Assembly: GCA_016169945.1 (NCBI GenBank)
Contig: JADLSH010000377.1
Span: forward strand, 1,721,001-1,785,000
DNA: 64,000 nucleotides
Reading direction: 5' to 3'
Source: Trachythela sp. YZ-2020
Lineage: Eukaryota > Cnidaria > Anthozoa > Malacalcyonacea > Clavulariidae
Made by a program: the position numbers and the translations under genes
Part shown: positions 1 through 11,269 of the stretch, in pieces
Layout of the letters: every line of letters starts with the position of its first letter
Numbering within the stretch: the stretch's first letter is position 1
Notes under the pieces: generated by a model
Told to the model about the DNA's origin: nothing
Databases searched by the model: none
What the model saw: only the letters and a program-made list of their open reading frames with translations

Positions 1-59
1 AACCCACCAATAGGAGTCTTATATTTTGTTTGCTTTTCAGTAATGGTCTATCCAGTAGA

Positions 60-720
60 AGTACTCTTTCGCCGCGCATTCACTCACACCTGAGTGCGAC
101 TCAAGTGAGATGCACTCAAGTAGAACTGAAGTGGGAGTAAAGGCTGATTTCCATTCAGTGCAAAATGTCGCGCGATCTTTTTGCGATCGTTTCCTTTTGA
201 ATTATGAGCCCTTGACTGGAGCGGATCCGGTCGAGTGCTCATAATTCAAAAGCAAACGATCGTAAAAGGTCGATCGCGCGACATTTTGCACTGAATGGAA
301 ATCAGCCTTTAGAGTGGAGTATGAGTGTGAGTGTCCACTCAACGAGGGAGCACTCACGCTTGAAAATATTAGGCAGATTTGTATTGAAAGAGCGCGTATT
401 TGAATATTGATGAGGGTATGAAGTATGGAACATAGGCATGTTGTAGAATCATCAATTGCATTCGTACGTCGTTGCCGCAGGTACAAAATAACTGAAAGTA
501 GACAATATTATGCTCTTCGTCATATTTACCGTAATCAAAGAGATATGGTTTCCGTCTATTTCTGTTGTTTGGGACAATATTATTCACACATGCTAACCTA
601 TTTAGCCACCTATCCGCCATGTTGGTATGATTAAGTAAAGTTGAGTGCGGCTCAAGGGACGTATTCCTCTCACTCACACTTCACTCCAAATCTGGAGTGA
701 AGCTGAGTGAGCTTTTAGAA
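60..720. repeat. CACTCA-rich foldback element
   Basis: Two near-perfect inverted arms, about 138-210 and 237-311, each carry the words GGCTGATTTCCATTCAGTGC and CGCGCGACATTTTGCACTG on opposite strands, around a loop of about 26 bp. Both flanks are packed with CACTCA/TGAGTG words, and a small hairpin (TTCACTCC/GGAGTGAA) sits at about 680-703. The form fits a non-autonomous foldback or MITE-like element. Open frames inside it look like by-products of the inverted arms. No target duplication was recognised, so the outer limits are approximate. Confidence 0.65.
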
Positions 721-864
721 TATAGACATTTGTCCCTAACTGTGGGTTGTTATTTTGAAATCAATTGCTGCTCTGGCATAAATAAAAGTTCTAAAAAATG
801 TGCTGCTTAACTATTTATCATTAATTGTTATGGCCTGTTATGCGTAGCTAATATAGATGGGCTA

Positions 865-1322
865 GGTTGTGAGATCTCACCAGAATCCTTTTTCATTATA
901 GGGTTAGAAAAGTTAAATGGCAGTAAATTGAAAAAGGATGGGACACAAACTGTAAAATTAAAATCTGGGACAACAGTGAAGTGGCCATAGCGAATTAAGT
1001 GTGGCTTTTGCAAGAAAACGTTCATGTTGCGCTATGATGCCGATTTGAAAGGTCGTATCAATGCATTTCAGAGACGTATGTATAATGTGATCATTATTTA
1101 TATTATTGTACACTGTCTGTCTACAAAACCCTACGATGAAGTCTTCTATATATCTATTTCAGAGCACTACAATGTTGGAGTATCAATTGACTAGATACTT
1201 CTTATTATTCCAAAGTAGAAGATACTGTAGCATCCTCGTCATCATTCGATCATAGTAGACTCGACAATGATAATGATGATCATGATGACAGGGATGTTAC
1301 TAAGACTAACGATGATGGAAAT
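865..1322 (+). pseudogene. Decayed 5' exons, probably of the NHL-family gene downstream
   Basis: A plus frame from about 865 to 1072 is open except for one TAG. It encodes a lysine-rich stretch and then a CxxC motif (KCGFCKKTFMLRYDADLKG), ending at a possible GTATGT donor. A possible second exon after TATTTCAG at about 1158 changes frame and then encodes a Ser/Asp-rich segment (SSSSFDHSRLDNDNDDHDDR) close to the LINE start. A similarly acidic segment resumes on the far side of the LINE near 4520, so these are plausibly parts of one gene. The family is not identified from this part alone. The limit between host sequence and LINE is uncertain. Confidence 0.4.
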
Positions 1323-4300
1323 GTGAACCCTCTAGACCCAATTACTCCAACCACGGACCAATATGAAAAGGTTTACCCAAAACTCAAGGGATTCAAAATA
1401 GGGCATTTAAATATTGCAAGTTTGGTAAAGCATAAAAACGAATTATTGGTTTTTCTGGCTAAACTCCCTTTTGATATAATTTGTATCAACGAAACTCGAC
1501 TTGACGACTCCATAGACAACTCTGAGGTTAAAATACCAGGTTACGATTTGATAAGAAAGGATAGAAACCGCAATGGAGGAGGAGTGGCTATCTACCTAAG
1601 GGATGTTATTCCCTATACTAATAGAGCTGACTTAATTCCAGTTAATGCAGAGGCAATTTGTCTTGAATTTAAAAAGCCGAAAGCTAAGCCAGTTCTAATT
1701 AGTACTTGGTATCGTCCACCAGACTCTAATATGGAATTCTTTAATGATTTTGAAAATTTCATAAAAGTGATTGACAATGAAAACAAAGAAATAATCATAA
1801 CAGGTGATTTTAACTGTGACATGCTGGACAGCAACTATAGGAATAACAACTCCAAACGATTGGATGACCTATTAGATATCTACCAACTACAGCAACACAT
1901 TGATAAGCCAACCCGAACAACTGACTCGACAAAAACACTAATAGACATTATAAAAACATCTGATTCAGGAGTGATTGCTTTGGGAATAAGTGACCATGAT
2001 CTGGTGTATATTTGTAGGAAAATAGGAGTACCCAGAGAAATGCCGAAAATAGTAGAAACAAGGCAATTTAAACATTTTAACGAAAACGAATTCCAACAAG
2101 ATTTAGCACAAGCGTTTAACTACTTTACATACAATTCTGATCCAAATCTTGCCTGGCAGGAGTGGAAGGACATATTTTTGTCTATTTCTGACAACCATGC
2201 TCCCTATCGTACTAGAAAAGTTAGAAACGAGTATTGCCCATGGTTGAATAATGAAATTAAAAACTTAGCTATCATCGAGATTTCCTAAAAAAATAGGCAG
2301 TGCGATTAAATTCTACTGCTTATACCGAGGCTTATAAAAGATGCAAAAACCAAGTTACCAAACTTATTAGGGATGCAAAAGCACACTATTATAAAACAAA
2401 TCTGGAACAATGCAAAAATAGTAAAGATAGCTGGAGATTTATCAATCATTTACTCAACAGGAGAACGACTACAACAACAATCAACCAGATCACAGTTAAT
2501 GGACAAACAATTACTGGTAACGATAATATAGCAAACGAGTTTAATAATTATTTTTGTGAAATAGGCCCTAAGCTTGCACAAACTATACCAGCAAGTAATG
2601 TAGACCCACTTCAATATATTACTGCTAATTCTAACAAGTTTACATTTAGACAAATTTCACCAATAGAATTATGCAGAAGACTAGATGGTATAAAATTAGG
2701 AAAGCTGCAGGACTCGACAAAATCACAAACAAACTGTTAAAGGCTGCAGGCTATACCATATGTGAAACCTTGCTTTATATTTTTAACCTGATCCTAGACG
2801 TTGGTATACTTCCAGACGACTTAAAACAGGCTAAGGTTACGCCTATCTATAAGGAAGGTGACAAAATGAATGCGGAAATTACAGACCTATATCCGTCATA
2901 TCGGCAATTTCAAAAATGCTAGAGAAAATAGTTTATAACCAACTTCTCAATTTTCTGAATGACAACAAAATAATTACAAAACGCCAATCTGGCTTCCGTA
3001 AATATCACTCTACTGAAACTGCTCTTTTGCAAACAACCAATGAATATTTAATGAATATGGATAAAGGCTTAATAAATGGTGTCTTGTTTCTTGATCTCAA
3101 AAGGCATTCGATACAGTCGACCACAAAATCCTTCTTGCTAAACTTGAACTATACGGAGTTAAAGGTGTAGCCCTTAACTTCTTCAAATCGTACTTAACCA
3201 ATAGGAGTCAATTATGTACAGTCCAAGGTACAAATTCCCAACTGAAAAAGATAAGTTGCGGAGTCCCACAGGATCAAACTTAGGACCGTTATTATTCTCA
3301 TTGTACATAAACGATCTTCCTAACTGTCTCGAACAAACAGAGGCATCTATGTTTGCAGATGACACAAATATATCAAGCATTGGTAATTCACCTGCGGACA
3401 TAGAAGTGAAACTAAACAATGATTTGCACAACGTCAATAACTGGTTAATAGCAAACAAGCTTACTTTAAACGTTAAATATTGAATTTATGCTAATAGCCT
3501 CTAAACGAAAATTGAAACAATTCTCACATGACCCATGTATACTGATTGGTAATCATAACATCAAACAGGTAACCAATAAAAGTACTGGGAATTACTTTAG
3601 ACGATGAATTGAGATGGCATAAACACAATGATCTTCAATGCAAAAACTATCCAAGAGCATTGCCTTATTAAGACGAGCCAAACGATTTGTTAGCCAAAAC
3701 GTGTTAATTAACATGTACAACTCACTAGTCTTACCTCACTTTACCTATTGCTCCAATGTGTGGAATGACGGCAGTCGTACACATACTGACAAGCTTTTAA
3801 AAATGCAAAAACGAGCGGCTAGAATTATCACAGGGTCAACTTACGAAGTAAGATCGAAAGACATATTTAATATTTTACACTGGGAACCAATTGAAACCAC
3901 TCTTAAGAAAAGAGAAATGATAATGACATTTAAGGCCTTACAAGGCCAACTGCCAGAATGTATGACTAACATCTTTAAAATTTGCCAAAATGATATGTAC
4001 CCGTTAAGAAGTAATGACTGTAAACTTTACTTGGAAAAACCTAAAACAGACTTCTTGAAGAAATCGTTTTCATATCGAGGTGCTGCATCATGGAACAATC
4101 TTCCAAATGATGTTGCCAACAACTACAAAGAGCTCTCCATAAGTAACTTCAAAACTTTAATCCACAACTATTTCACCAATTTGGAGAGAAATAGTGTGTG
4201 ACAACCACCTGTGGGGCGGATTCTGATCCGAAGGAGTAATTTTTGGGTCTGGGAGGGTTAACATAATATACTATTTCTAGTTATATACGTGATTCATTCT

Positions 4301-4472
4301 AAGTTTTATATATAGTGTTCACTGCATGGGCTTTCTTTTTTTATATAGTCAGTATGTATAATAGATTTTTCATATTTGTAAATATCCTAACGGCCCCTTG
4401 AAAAGCAGTTTAATCTGAAGGGCTACCGTTTTTAAATAAGATGAATAATAATAATAATAATAATAATAATCA
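1323..4472 (+). mobile_element. CR1-like non-LTR retrotransposon (LINE), copy 1, decayed
   Basis: The 5' part (1323-2288) encodes an APE-type endonuclease: GHLNIASL, the INETRLDD acid box, GGGVAIYLRD, STWYRPP, GDFNCDM and the terminal GISDHDLVY. Frameshifted pieces follow with reverse-transcriptase motifs: KAAGLDKI (2700s), GFRKYHSTETALLQ (about 2990), FADDTN (about 3350), and a C-terminal region to 4201 (RRAKRFVSQNVL, SLVLPHFTYCSNVWNDG, SFSYRGAASWNNLPNDV). At least four frame breaks make it inactive. The 3' UTR contains CCCCTTGAAAAGCAG and ends in an (AAT)n tail at about 4444-4470. The LINE at 38961-43800 shares this 3' end, so both belong to one family. The copy lacks ORF1 and is 5' truncated. 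Confidence 0.9.
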
Positions 4473-4490
4473 AGCAGTTGTCGTATTTTC

Positions 4491-6990
4491 AGATATCAAG
4501 ATTCGAGTTCCAACGACATAGCATTGGATACAGATGATGGCTGTTCTTCCAGTGACGATGGCTGCACCACACACGTTCAAACTGATCAAGATATCCTCAT
4601 TGATTCGGATGAAAGTGAAGACCATAGTTCTGCTTGTTCAAACGACCAAGCCCATGGTAAATATTCTGATATTAATGTTGATCTGGATGAAGATGATCGA
4701 TGGATCGGTGCCTACAGTGTGGATAAGGGGGATCCTGTTTGTCGTAAATTCGATGACTTGATTCGTAGAAGTTTGATTACTAGGAATGAAATCCTTTACA
4801 AGTATCTTTCAGACGTCATCGCAATATTCTACGATCGATGTCATGCTTATGATCGCGAGGTTGTCGAATTTTTTAATACTATTCGTCACTTAGGCGGCAG
4901 ACGAATCGTAAATTTTATCAGGGGACCTATGAACATTTGACAAGGAAAAAAAGGTTCGATGCAGTACAAATTTGCATGTAAAATGAACTTTGGAGGTCCT
5001 TCAGAATCGGTCTGTAACAAAGAGCAAGCTGGTTATACTGTGAAATCTGGAGTTGTTAAGCCACTTTCACTGGCTCAGTTAGCACTAGCTACGAATAACA
5101 AACAAACTGCTCCTTTTATTGCATCTGACATTGTTCATGTAATTCCTTGTGCGATAAGCAATGACGGAAATGCAATCAAACCTAGTATCGAGTTCGATCC
5201 AAGGCTAAAGAGATGTATCGGTTTGGATATAGATGTAGACAGTGAATTCGCTAAGAGATGTGACGTGACAAAGTTACCCCAGAATTTTTGAGTGAACACA
5301 TTGTTACAGAAGTCCTTATTTCTTCAGCAACAACCCTCTGCAATATAAAGTAAGTATGCCTTGTGTGACAGAGTACATGACCAAAGGCGGAAAAACAGGA
5401 GTTTTAATCAGCAAGTCATTACTTTCGACGATCAAAACCCTGCAGATCTGTGAATCGTGTGTTAAGAGAATTGCTCCAGCTGAGCATGTTCTCAAATACA
5501 CGAATATTTGCGAAAGCCGTTGCGACGCATGCCTTTTCAAAGAATCCGTATGTGAAGGATGTGAAAGACAAAGTCATACAAGTCATTTGCCATGTTTAAG
5601 AGCGTGTAGTAACCGTCTAGAACGACGTCAGTTGTGTATCCGCCGAGTATTTCCCGTTTTAGCTGCCAATTGTGAAGAAGGGAACAAGAAAGCGTTCAAA
5701 ATCATCAAGAAGTCGGTTGAAGACGTGTCCATTGACCCAGACGTCTGTTTATTGTCCGTAATTCCCGATGTGCCTCATGTCGGTAAGAGCTTGAAAGCCG
5801 GATTTTCCAACTGGTACCTATTTTATGAACAGATTATCTAATAACGTCAAGCAAGCTATGAGAAAATTTATTCCAAAAAACGACTATGTTAGAAATAGGG
5901 ATCGTCAAGATCCGTGCGCTGTCCTGGCCTTGACAAGTGATTTTTTGTAAACTTACCTTTCCAGTATTGAACTGGTTTCGACAACAATCATCCCAGAATC
6001 ATGTAAGTTTACAACAGATAACAGAGCAGGGATGTATCCAAAACAAGTGAGTGTCGCTGTCGGTTCTTACTGCTGGCTGTATTTTATCTGTAATTTCAGT
6101 GAAGAGAATGGAAAGTCAGATTTAGTCAAAGTTCGATTGCACTCTCCGTTGGACAAATTCTTCGTCGTAAGAAAACAAGTCCATGCAAAGGAGGCCCACT
6201 TCTGCGATGGGATTGTTTACTTCTGTGGTGAACATTCCCACATCACGATTCTAGATGAATGTGCTGTTGTGAATTGACATGTTAGAAAGTTAACATCTAA
6301 AGCACTAAAAAGAGAAGGTTAACGATCTCGGCCTTCCTCTAGATCCTAACGCGACTGTTACACAGATGAAGGCATGTCTGATGCTGCACAAGATGAAAGT
6401 TGAAAAGCGGTTCACAGAAAAAGGCTTCAAAACCAGCACCATCAACTTCCGGAACAACGACAATGGTGAACAACCGAAATTCTCTTCTGTCTGCATAGTT
6501 GACAGCCAGTTGTTGTATGCAGCGTGTTCTACAGAGGAAGCAATTGTTGCTGTAACAACTTCGTTAGATGGAGTTGGTGTGCGCTGTTGTATGCAACGTA
6601 TCTTTTCTTATAGAGTGCGCTGGGGAACAATATCTAGCCTTTGTATCGTTTCTGTGAAATTGTTTGCTGTTTCGTGTGTCGGAATCGAAATGGTTGATTT
6701 GGCAACTGGTTCTTATTCGACGCGTGTCCTTGATAACGAACGAGATGGTTGTCATCCTCTTCAGGTCAGAGGAAGAGGTTCCGACATTATTTTTCGTGAT
6801 CCAACAAATCGCTAGATTTACAAGTACATGCTTGAGTCAGCTAAGTTGGACGTTTTTGCTGGAAATGGCGATGAAAACAGCGTGGACGGACCTGCTGCTG
6901 AATGCAGCTTCAGACAACCAAGCGGAATCGCAGTTCAGACTATTCGTTTCAATGGGAGGTATATTTCGTGATCCTTTCAGACGTTTCTGA
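4491..6990 (+). pseudogene. NHL-repeat / cysteine-rich cnidarian family protein, pseudogene
   Basis: Successive plus-strand pieces read as one protein broken by stops and frameshifts. The order is: an acidic N-part (SDESEDHSSACSND); a segment with FYDRCHAYDREVVEFFNTIR and LGGRRIVNFIRGPM; LGGPSESVCNKEQAGYT; a cysteine-rich segment at about 5450-5640 (CESCVKR, CDACLFKESVCEGC); NCEEGNKKAFKIIKKS; KNDYVRNRDRQDP at about 5880-5925; a beta-propeller-like stretch; and an NHL-type repeat (VFAGNGDENSVDGPAAECSF) at about 6847-6910. I recognise this order from a large uncharacterised protein family repeated in coral genomes. Its function is unknown; the NHL repeat suggests a beta-propeller interaction surface. 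Stops occur near 4938, 5290, 5840 and 5950. A LINE lies just upstream. Confidence 0.7.
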
Positions 6991-7602
6991 CAATTTTAGT
7001 GGGTAAGTCGAAGAAAACAAAGTTACTTTGCTGTACTTTGCCGTGGTAGTGATAGGTTAATGGCCGTTAATAGAATACGTAAGATTGACGTTTGCACAAG
7101 CCAAGCGCAACCCTCAAACTGCAAATCGTAGTTTGCATTAAACCCAGCAAGTTTTGACATGGTTATTTAGCCAAGTAGAATATTTATGCTTCATTCTTAA
7201 TGTGCAAATGTCCCAACTCGACCTGCGATTTGTAGCTTGGGGTTTCCTTTAAGTGTCAATCTTTAAGTCTGTAATGTTCATGCGATCAAACAGGCTAATT
7301 AATGTTGTTCATTATGACTACCCGTCCTTCACGGCTTTACTGAATGTTTGAAATATGCTTCGTAGAAATGCATGGTCGTTATTGCTTTATATGAAAAACA
7401 TGGCGGTACGGTTATACCACATAATGGCGGCCGGTTGACGGAAAAAGAGAAAAAATATGTGCGGTTTCCGAAAGACTGACCACCTATGATAGGCCCTATC
7501 TATTACGGAGTATTACCACTGACTCGTCCCCAGTCGCTCATCCCGCTTAGGATGATGGGAATGGGTAAGGCTAGTGAGGGACTGGGAAATCCTGTTTTCA
7601 AG
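6991..7602. other. Stretch without a recognisable gene
   Basis: No supported coding region. It may hold decayed 3' sequence of the preceding NHL-family pseudogene. At 7520-7543 there is a 24 bp word (TGACTCGTCCCCAGTCGCTC plus ATCC) that recurs exactly in reverse complement at 13593-13616, so this is part of a dispersed repeat just ahead of the RecQ-like gene start. Confidence 0.6.
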
Positions 7603-8273
7603 ATGGCGTCTGTCGCAATGGCGGACGCTATACCTGAGGAGCGATTAAGGGAAGAAATTTTCGTTAGGCCATTTCACAAAGCATTTTTGGCGAGCAAAGT
7701 TGTCTGTCCAGTGGCAGAGTGTGTGGAAAGTGTTTTAGTTTTTGAGGAAAACGAACTACCTCAACATTTTCGCGTGGTTCATAAGAAACACATCACGCCT
7801 CAAGATATAAATAATTCGGCATTGACGATGAAACGCATGCATGCCGAAGAAACGTTGCGATATATTCAGGATCAGTCAGATCAAAAGTCGAAGGTAAGAT
7901 CATATCATTAATACAGTTGTAAACAAGACTTGTTTAGCAAATTTTGCGCCCTTGTTTTGATAAAATATGTGCATATTTTAATATTTATGATTTGAATTAT
8001 TACTAGGAATCGAGTGGGTGCTGGTTCAAAGTTTCCGGCGAAGGAAATGTCAATATATTTGCCGAAGATGCGAAGAAAGCTTCTAAAATTTACGGAATGT
8101 ATCTGCTGCACTCTGGAAAAGTAAAATCGTATGCAGACCAAAACAATCCGTGTAAAATCTCAGTACGTTGGATTTCTGGTGAAGCACGCTTTAATGCCTG
8201 GCATACCAAAGAGACAATTGATAAAAATATTGAAGGAAATATCATTATTGTTGAATGCTCTTTTATAAAAAAG
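7603..8273 (+). pseudogene. RecQ-like helicase copy, exons 1 and 2
   Basis: Exon 1 runs 7603-7893 (97 codons), starting at an ATG in good context (AAGATGGCG) and ending in AAG before GTAAGA. Exon 2 runs 8007-8273 (89 codons), between a TACTAG acceptor and a GTTAGT donor. Both introns are phase 0. Exon 1 encodes a C2H2-like finger, C-x4-C (CPVAEC) followed by a H-x4-H (HFRVVH). Exon 2 encodes a compact domain I cannot name (WFKVSGEGNVNIFAED, NPCKISVRWISGEARF). Both exons are open and well preserved, unlike exon 3 at 11270. The link to the helicase rests on strand, phase-0 compatibility and adjacency. The next intron carries a LINE. Confidence 0.6.
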
Positions 8274-8984
8274 GTTAGTATTTTTCATATCAGTATATTT
8301 CATTTATATGAAAATATACATAAGCTAAGCATTAGGTATTAAAGCAAAAAAAAGTTCAAATTTGCTGTAGCTCATTGCCTTGTTTGCAGTACATTTTTCT
8401 GGCAGACAGTATTTTTTTATTATGCAACTTATGCGATAAGAGTGTGGGATCATAGACCAAGTTGCAAAAATCATAATTTGTGTTTGTCTGTCAGCAAAAT
8501 GTATGTTCTTATTCACCTTAGTTGTTACTTTGAGACAGAATATATGTATGTTTGTGTGTGTGTGATTTATATTAGGTCTCAATCTTTCAATTTAATGCGA
8601 ATATTTTTATGGATTGCAATCTGCTTTTTAGTTAAAAATAATTGTGGAATATTTCTAGCATGGATAGTCACAATCATGCTATTTCTCAGTATTAGTAAAA
8701 TTCCTTTGAACAACAATTCTATATTATAATTTTAGACAATATTGTATAAGACACTTTGGAAAGTGTGTTTGCTTAATCCATATAATATACTCTTCCATGG
8801 CATTAGACAGAGTAAAAAAACTAATAAAAGTTTCCAAGGTCCATTTGGGCTCATTGCCATGACCATGGAAAATATATATACTTTATTTAAGTTGAACCAA
8901 TTATTTACAGATAAAATAATTAAAAAAAAAAGTACAACAAGGGAGAATATAACAGGGTGAAACCCTAACCTAGGTATCCTCCCA
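8274..8984 (+). other. Intron sequence of the RecQ-like copy
   Basis: AT-rich with a short GT run near 8555. No coding region, RNA gene or clear repeat was recognised. It leads into the 3' end of a minus-strand LINE. Confidence 0.5.
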
Positions 8985-10965
8985 ATCTCACCATGCCCTT
9001 AAAATGAAAACAATTAGTATTAATAGCCTAACTAATATATTTAAATATATTTACAATAACTTAGCATCATTTTAGCAACAGATCTTAAAATCATCTGCAA
9101 CTAGATCTGTTAGAGAATTGCATTTAAGGCAAACTGAGCGCCATGAGCGAATTATGTCAACATCGAAATGACAGTTCAGAGCGGCAAAGTATCTGGCATT
9201 CAATAAATTCTTAAAAGTGTTGGATGAAAGAATTGACTTTACATCTGTCGGAAGATTGTTCCACAACCTAGAAGTCCTAATAAAAAAACTTAATTCAAAA
9301 TTTTGGTTCTACTCCTTGGTACCAAAAAGTTAAGGTCACAAGAGTTCCTCAAACGGTTACATGAAGTAAAACGTACGTAATTATTAACATTAATGTTGTA
9401 TTTTCCATTTATGCAGCCATGCAAAAACAGTAAATCTTTAATCTCATGCCAGTAACAAACTGGCAAAAGGTTAGTCTTAATCAGCCGTTCCCTGTATGAT
9501 AAAGTGTTGGAGTAACCAAGAACATAATTTGTCGCTCTTCTTTGAACACTTTCCACAGAACGAATCACTTCTATAGATTGCCCAGACCAAGCCTCACTGG
9601 CGTAATCAAGATGAGAGCGTACCAGTGCCAAGTATAAAAGCCTCTTGGCTGGGACAGAAAAATATTTACCAGAACAGCGTTTAAGGAGTCCCAACATTGA
9701 ATTTGCTTTGCTAACCGCTTTTGAACTATGTTCTTTCCATGTCATCGTCCTATTAATAATCAAACCAAGATCCTTTTAAGGCTAATTACCCAAATCATAG
9801 ACTCTCTCTACAGGATTTATTTTTCTTGTCACTGTGAGACACTCACATTTTGAAACGTTGAATTTCAACTGTGATTCTAAGGCCCAATGGTATAAGAGGT
9901 CAAGACCATTTTGTAGCTTCTGTGTATCACTAGGTTGTTTAATAATACGGTAACACTTGGTATCATCAGCATAAAGAAGAGTTGAACAGTTATCTGAAAT
10001 AGATGCAGGTAACTCATTGACAAAGACTACGAACAAAAGTAGTCCCAGAATGGAGCCTTGGGGTACGCCTGACAATACTGGAAGAGGTCTAGATAGAGCA
10101 CCGCCAACTACAGTTCTCTGGGTTCTTCATATATCTTTGTATTTACTTTAAAACTTTATACCACATACTTCCACGTAAATAGCACGTATTTTATAGCACA
10201 TAGTTATCTATATCGTACTTAGTTTAGCACCTATTTCATAGCTTTAGCAATACCTGTAACTAGAGGTCATGCCAATAAAGCAATTATTTACTGTTACTGT
10301 CTGTAAGGTAACTGGAAAGCCACTGGAGAAGGCTACCGTCGATGCCGTGACACCTCAATTTGTTGATGAGTAAACTGTGGTTGACACTGTCAAAGGCTTT
10401 CGAAAAGTCAAGATAAACAATATCTGTCTGAAAACCCTTGTCCAAAGCTTTTCCGACGTCATGCAAAAAGCACAAAAGCTGAGTAACGGTTGATCTACCT
10501 TTTATAAAACCATGTTGTGTATCTTGAAGGACAGATGAAAGATGAGTAAGTAGACGCTTGAAGACACACCGTTCTAGCACTTGAGAGAGCACACAGAGGA
10601 GTGACACTGGACGATAGTTAGATATAAGTTCCTTATTACCTTTCTTATGTATCGGCACGACATGAGCAAGTTTCCACTGTGATGGGAACACACCAAGACG
10701 GAGCGATTTATTGAAAATATAACAAAAAGAGGGAGCTAATATGTTGGCACATTCCTTCAATATTCTAGCTGGGACTCCATCAGCACCATGGGCTTTGTTT
10801 ACATCAAGCCGACTCAATAAGTCTGCGACTTCTGGTCTCTTGTACAAATCTGTTCTAATATAGAACCTGTTCCATATTCCACCGCTTGACATGAAGAAAC
10901 GTTATTCATAGGCTGCGTAAAAGACGAGAAGAAGAAGTCATTAAATGCCTCTGAATTATCTGATT
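8985..10965 (-). mobile_element. Second non-LTR retrotransposon, RT portion, decayed
   Basis: Read on the minus strand, a frame at 10284-10965 encodes the first RT motifs: ADGVPARILKECA, NYRPVSLLCVLSQVLERCVF, TQHGFIKGRST, DIVYLDFSKAFDSVNHSLL. After a short insertion, 9782-10075 gives [10 protein letters not shown] and the catalytic LYADDTKCY. 9290-9763 gives the thumb/C-terminal region (LALVRSHLDYASEAWSG, RRATNYVLGY), and 9072-9266 the last residues (MWNNLPTDV). The endonuclease half is absent. It belongs to a different LINE family from copy 1, with LYADD rather than FADD and a different C-terminus. It sits in the long intron of the RecQ-like copy, opposite in orientation. Confidence 0.88.
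10131..10303 (+). mobile_element. Short insertion inside the LINE RT domain
   Basis: About 170 bp separate the LINE residues SYLTD from RTQRTVVGG, which should be adjacent. The inserted DNA is AT-rich and ends on the plus strand in a word like a retroelement 3' terminus (CCAATAAAGCAATTATTTAC). It is likely a truncated LINE or SINE tail. No clear target duplication was found. Confidence 0.55.
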
Positions 10966-11269
10966 TGAATTATCTTCTCAGTTTCAAACAGTATAAAGCT
11001 TAATTACAGCAATAGACTTCAGAAGTGCTTACATCATACAGTTTTCTATCTAATACAAACTGAGATATATTTTACAAGTCCCACATGAACATTGCCAGAT
11101 TGCATTGCAGTTCAATTTTTTACAATAACGTGACATAAGCACTTTAAAGGTCTATTAGTGAGGAAGAGAATTTTTTTGTAAATATAGGGATGATACCCAT
11201 TCAGAGATATGTTAATGTCAGTAGGCTAATAGTCTGAATATTTTATTTACTTTGCTATCTATTTTGTAG

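Noticed and set aside
828..1025. Minus-strand 65-codon frame
   Set aside because: The plus strand in the same place encodes a more protein-like CxxC segment with splice-like borders.
4534..4761. Alternative plus frame over the acidic segment
   Set aside because: Methionine/isoleucine-rich shadow of the Asp-coding frame (GAT repeats read out of register).
7486..7602. Upstream extension of the RecQ-like exon 1 frame
   Set aside because: It lies over the dispersed 24 bp repeat; the ATG at 7603 has better context and begins recognisable protein.
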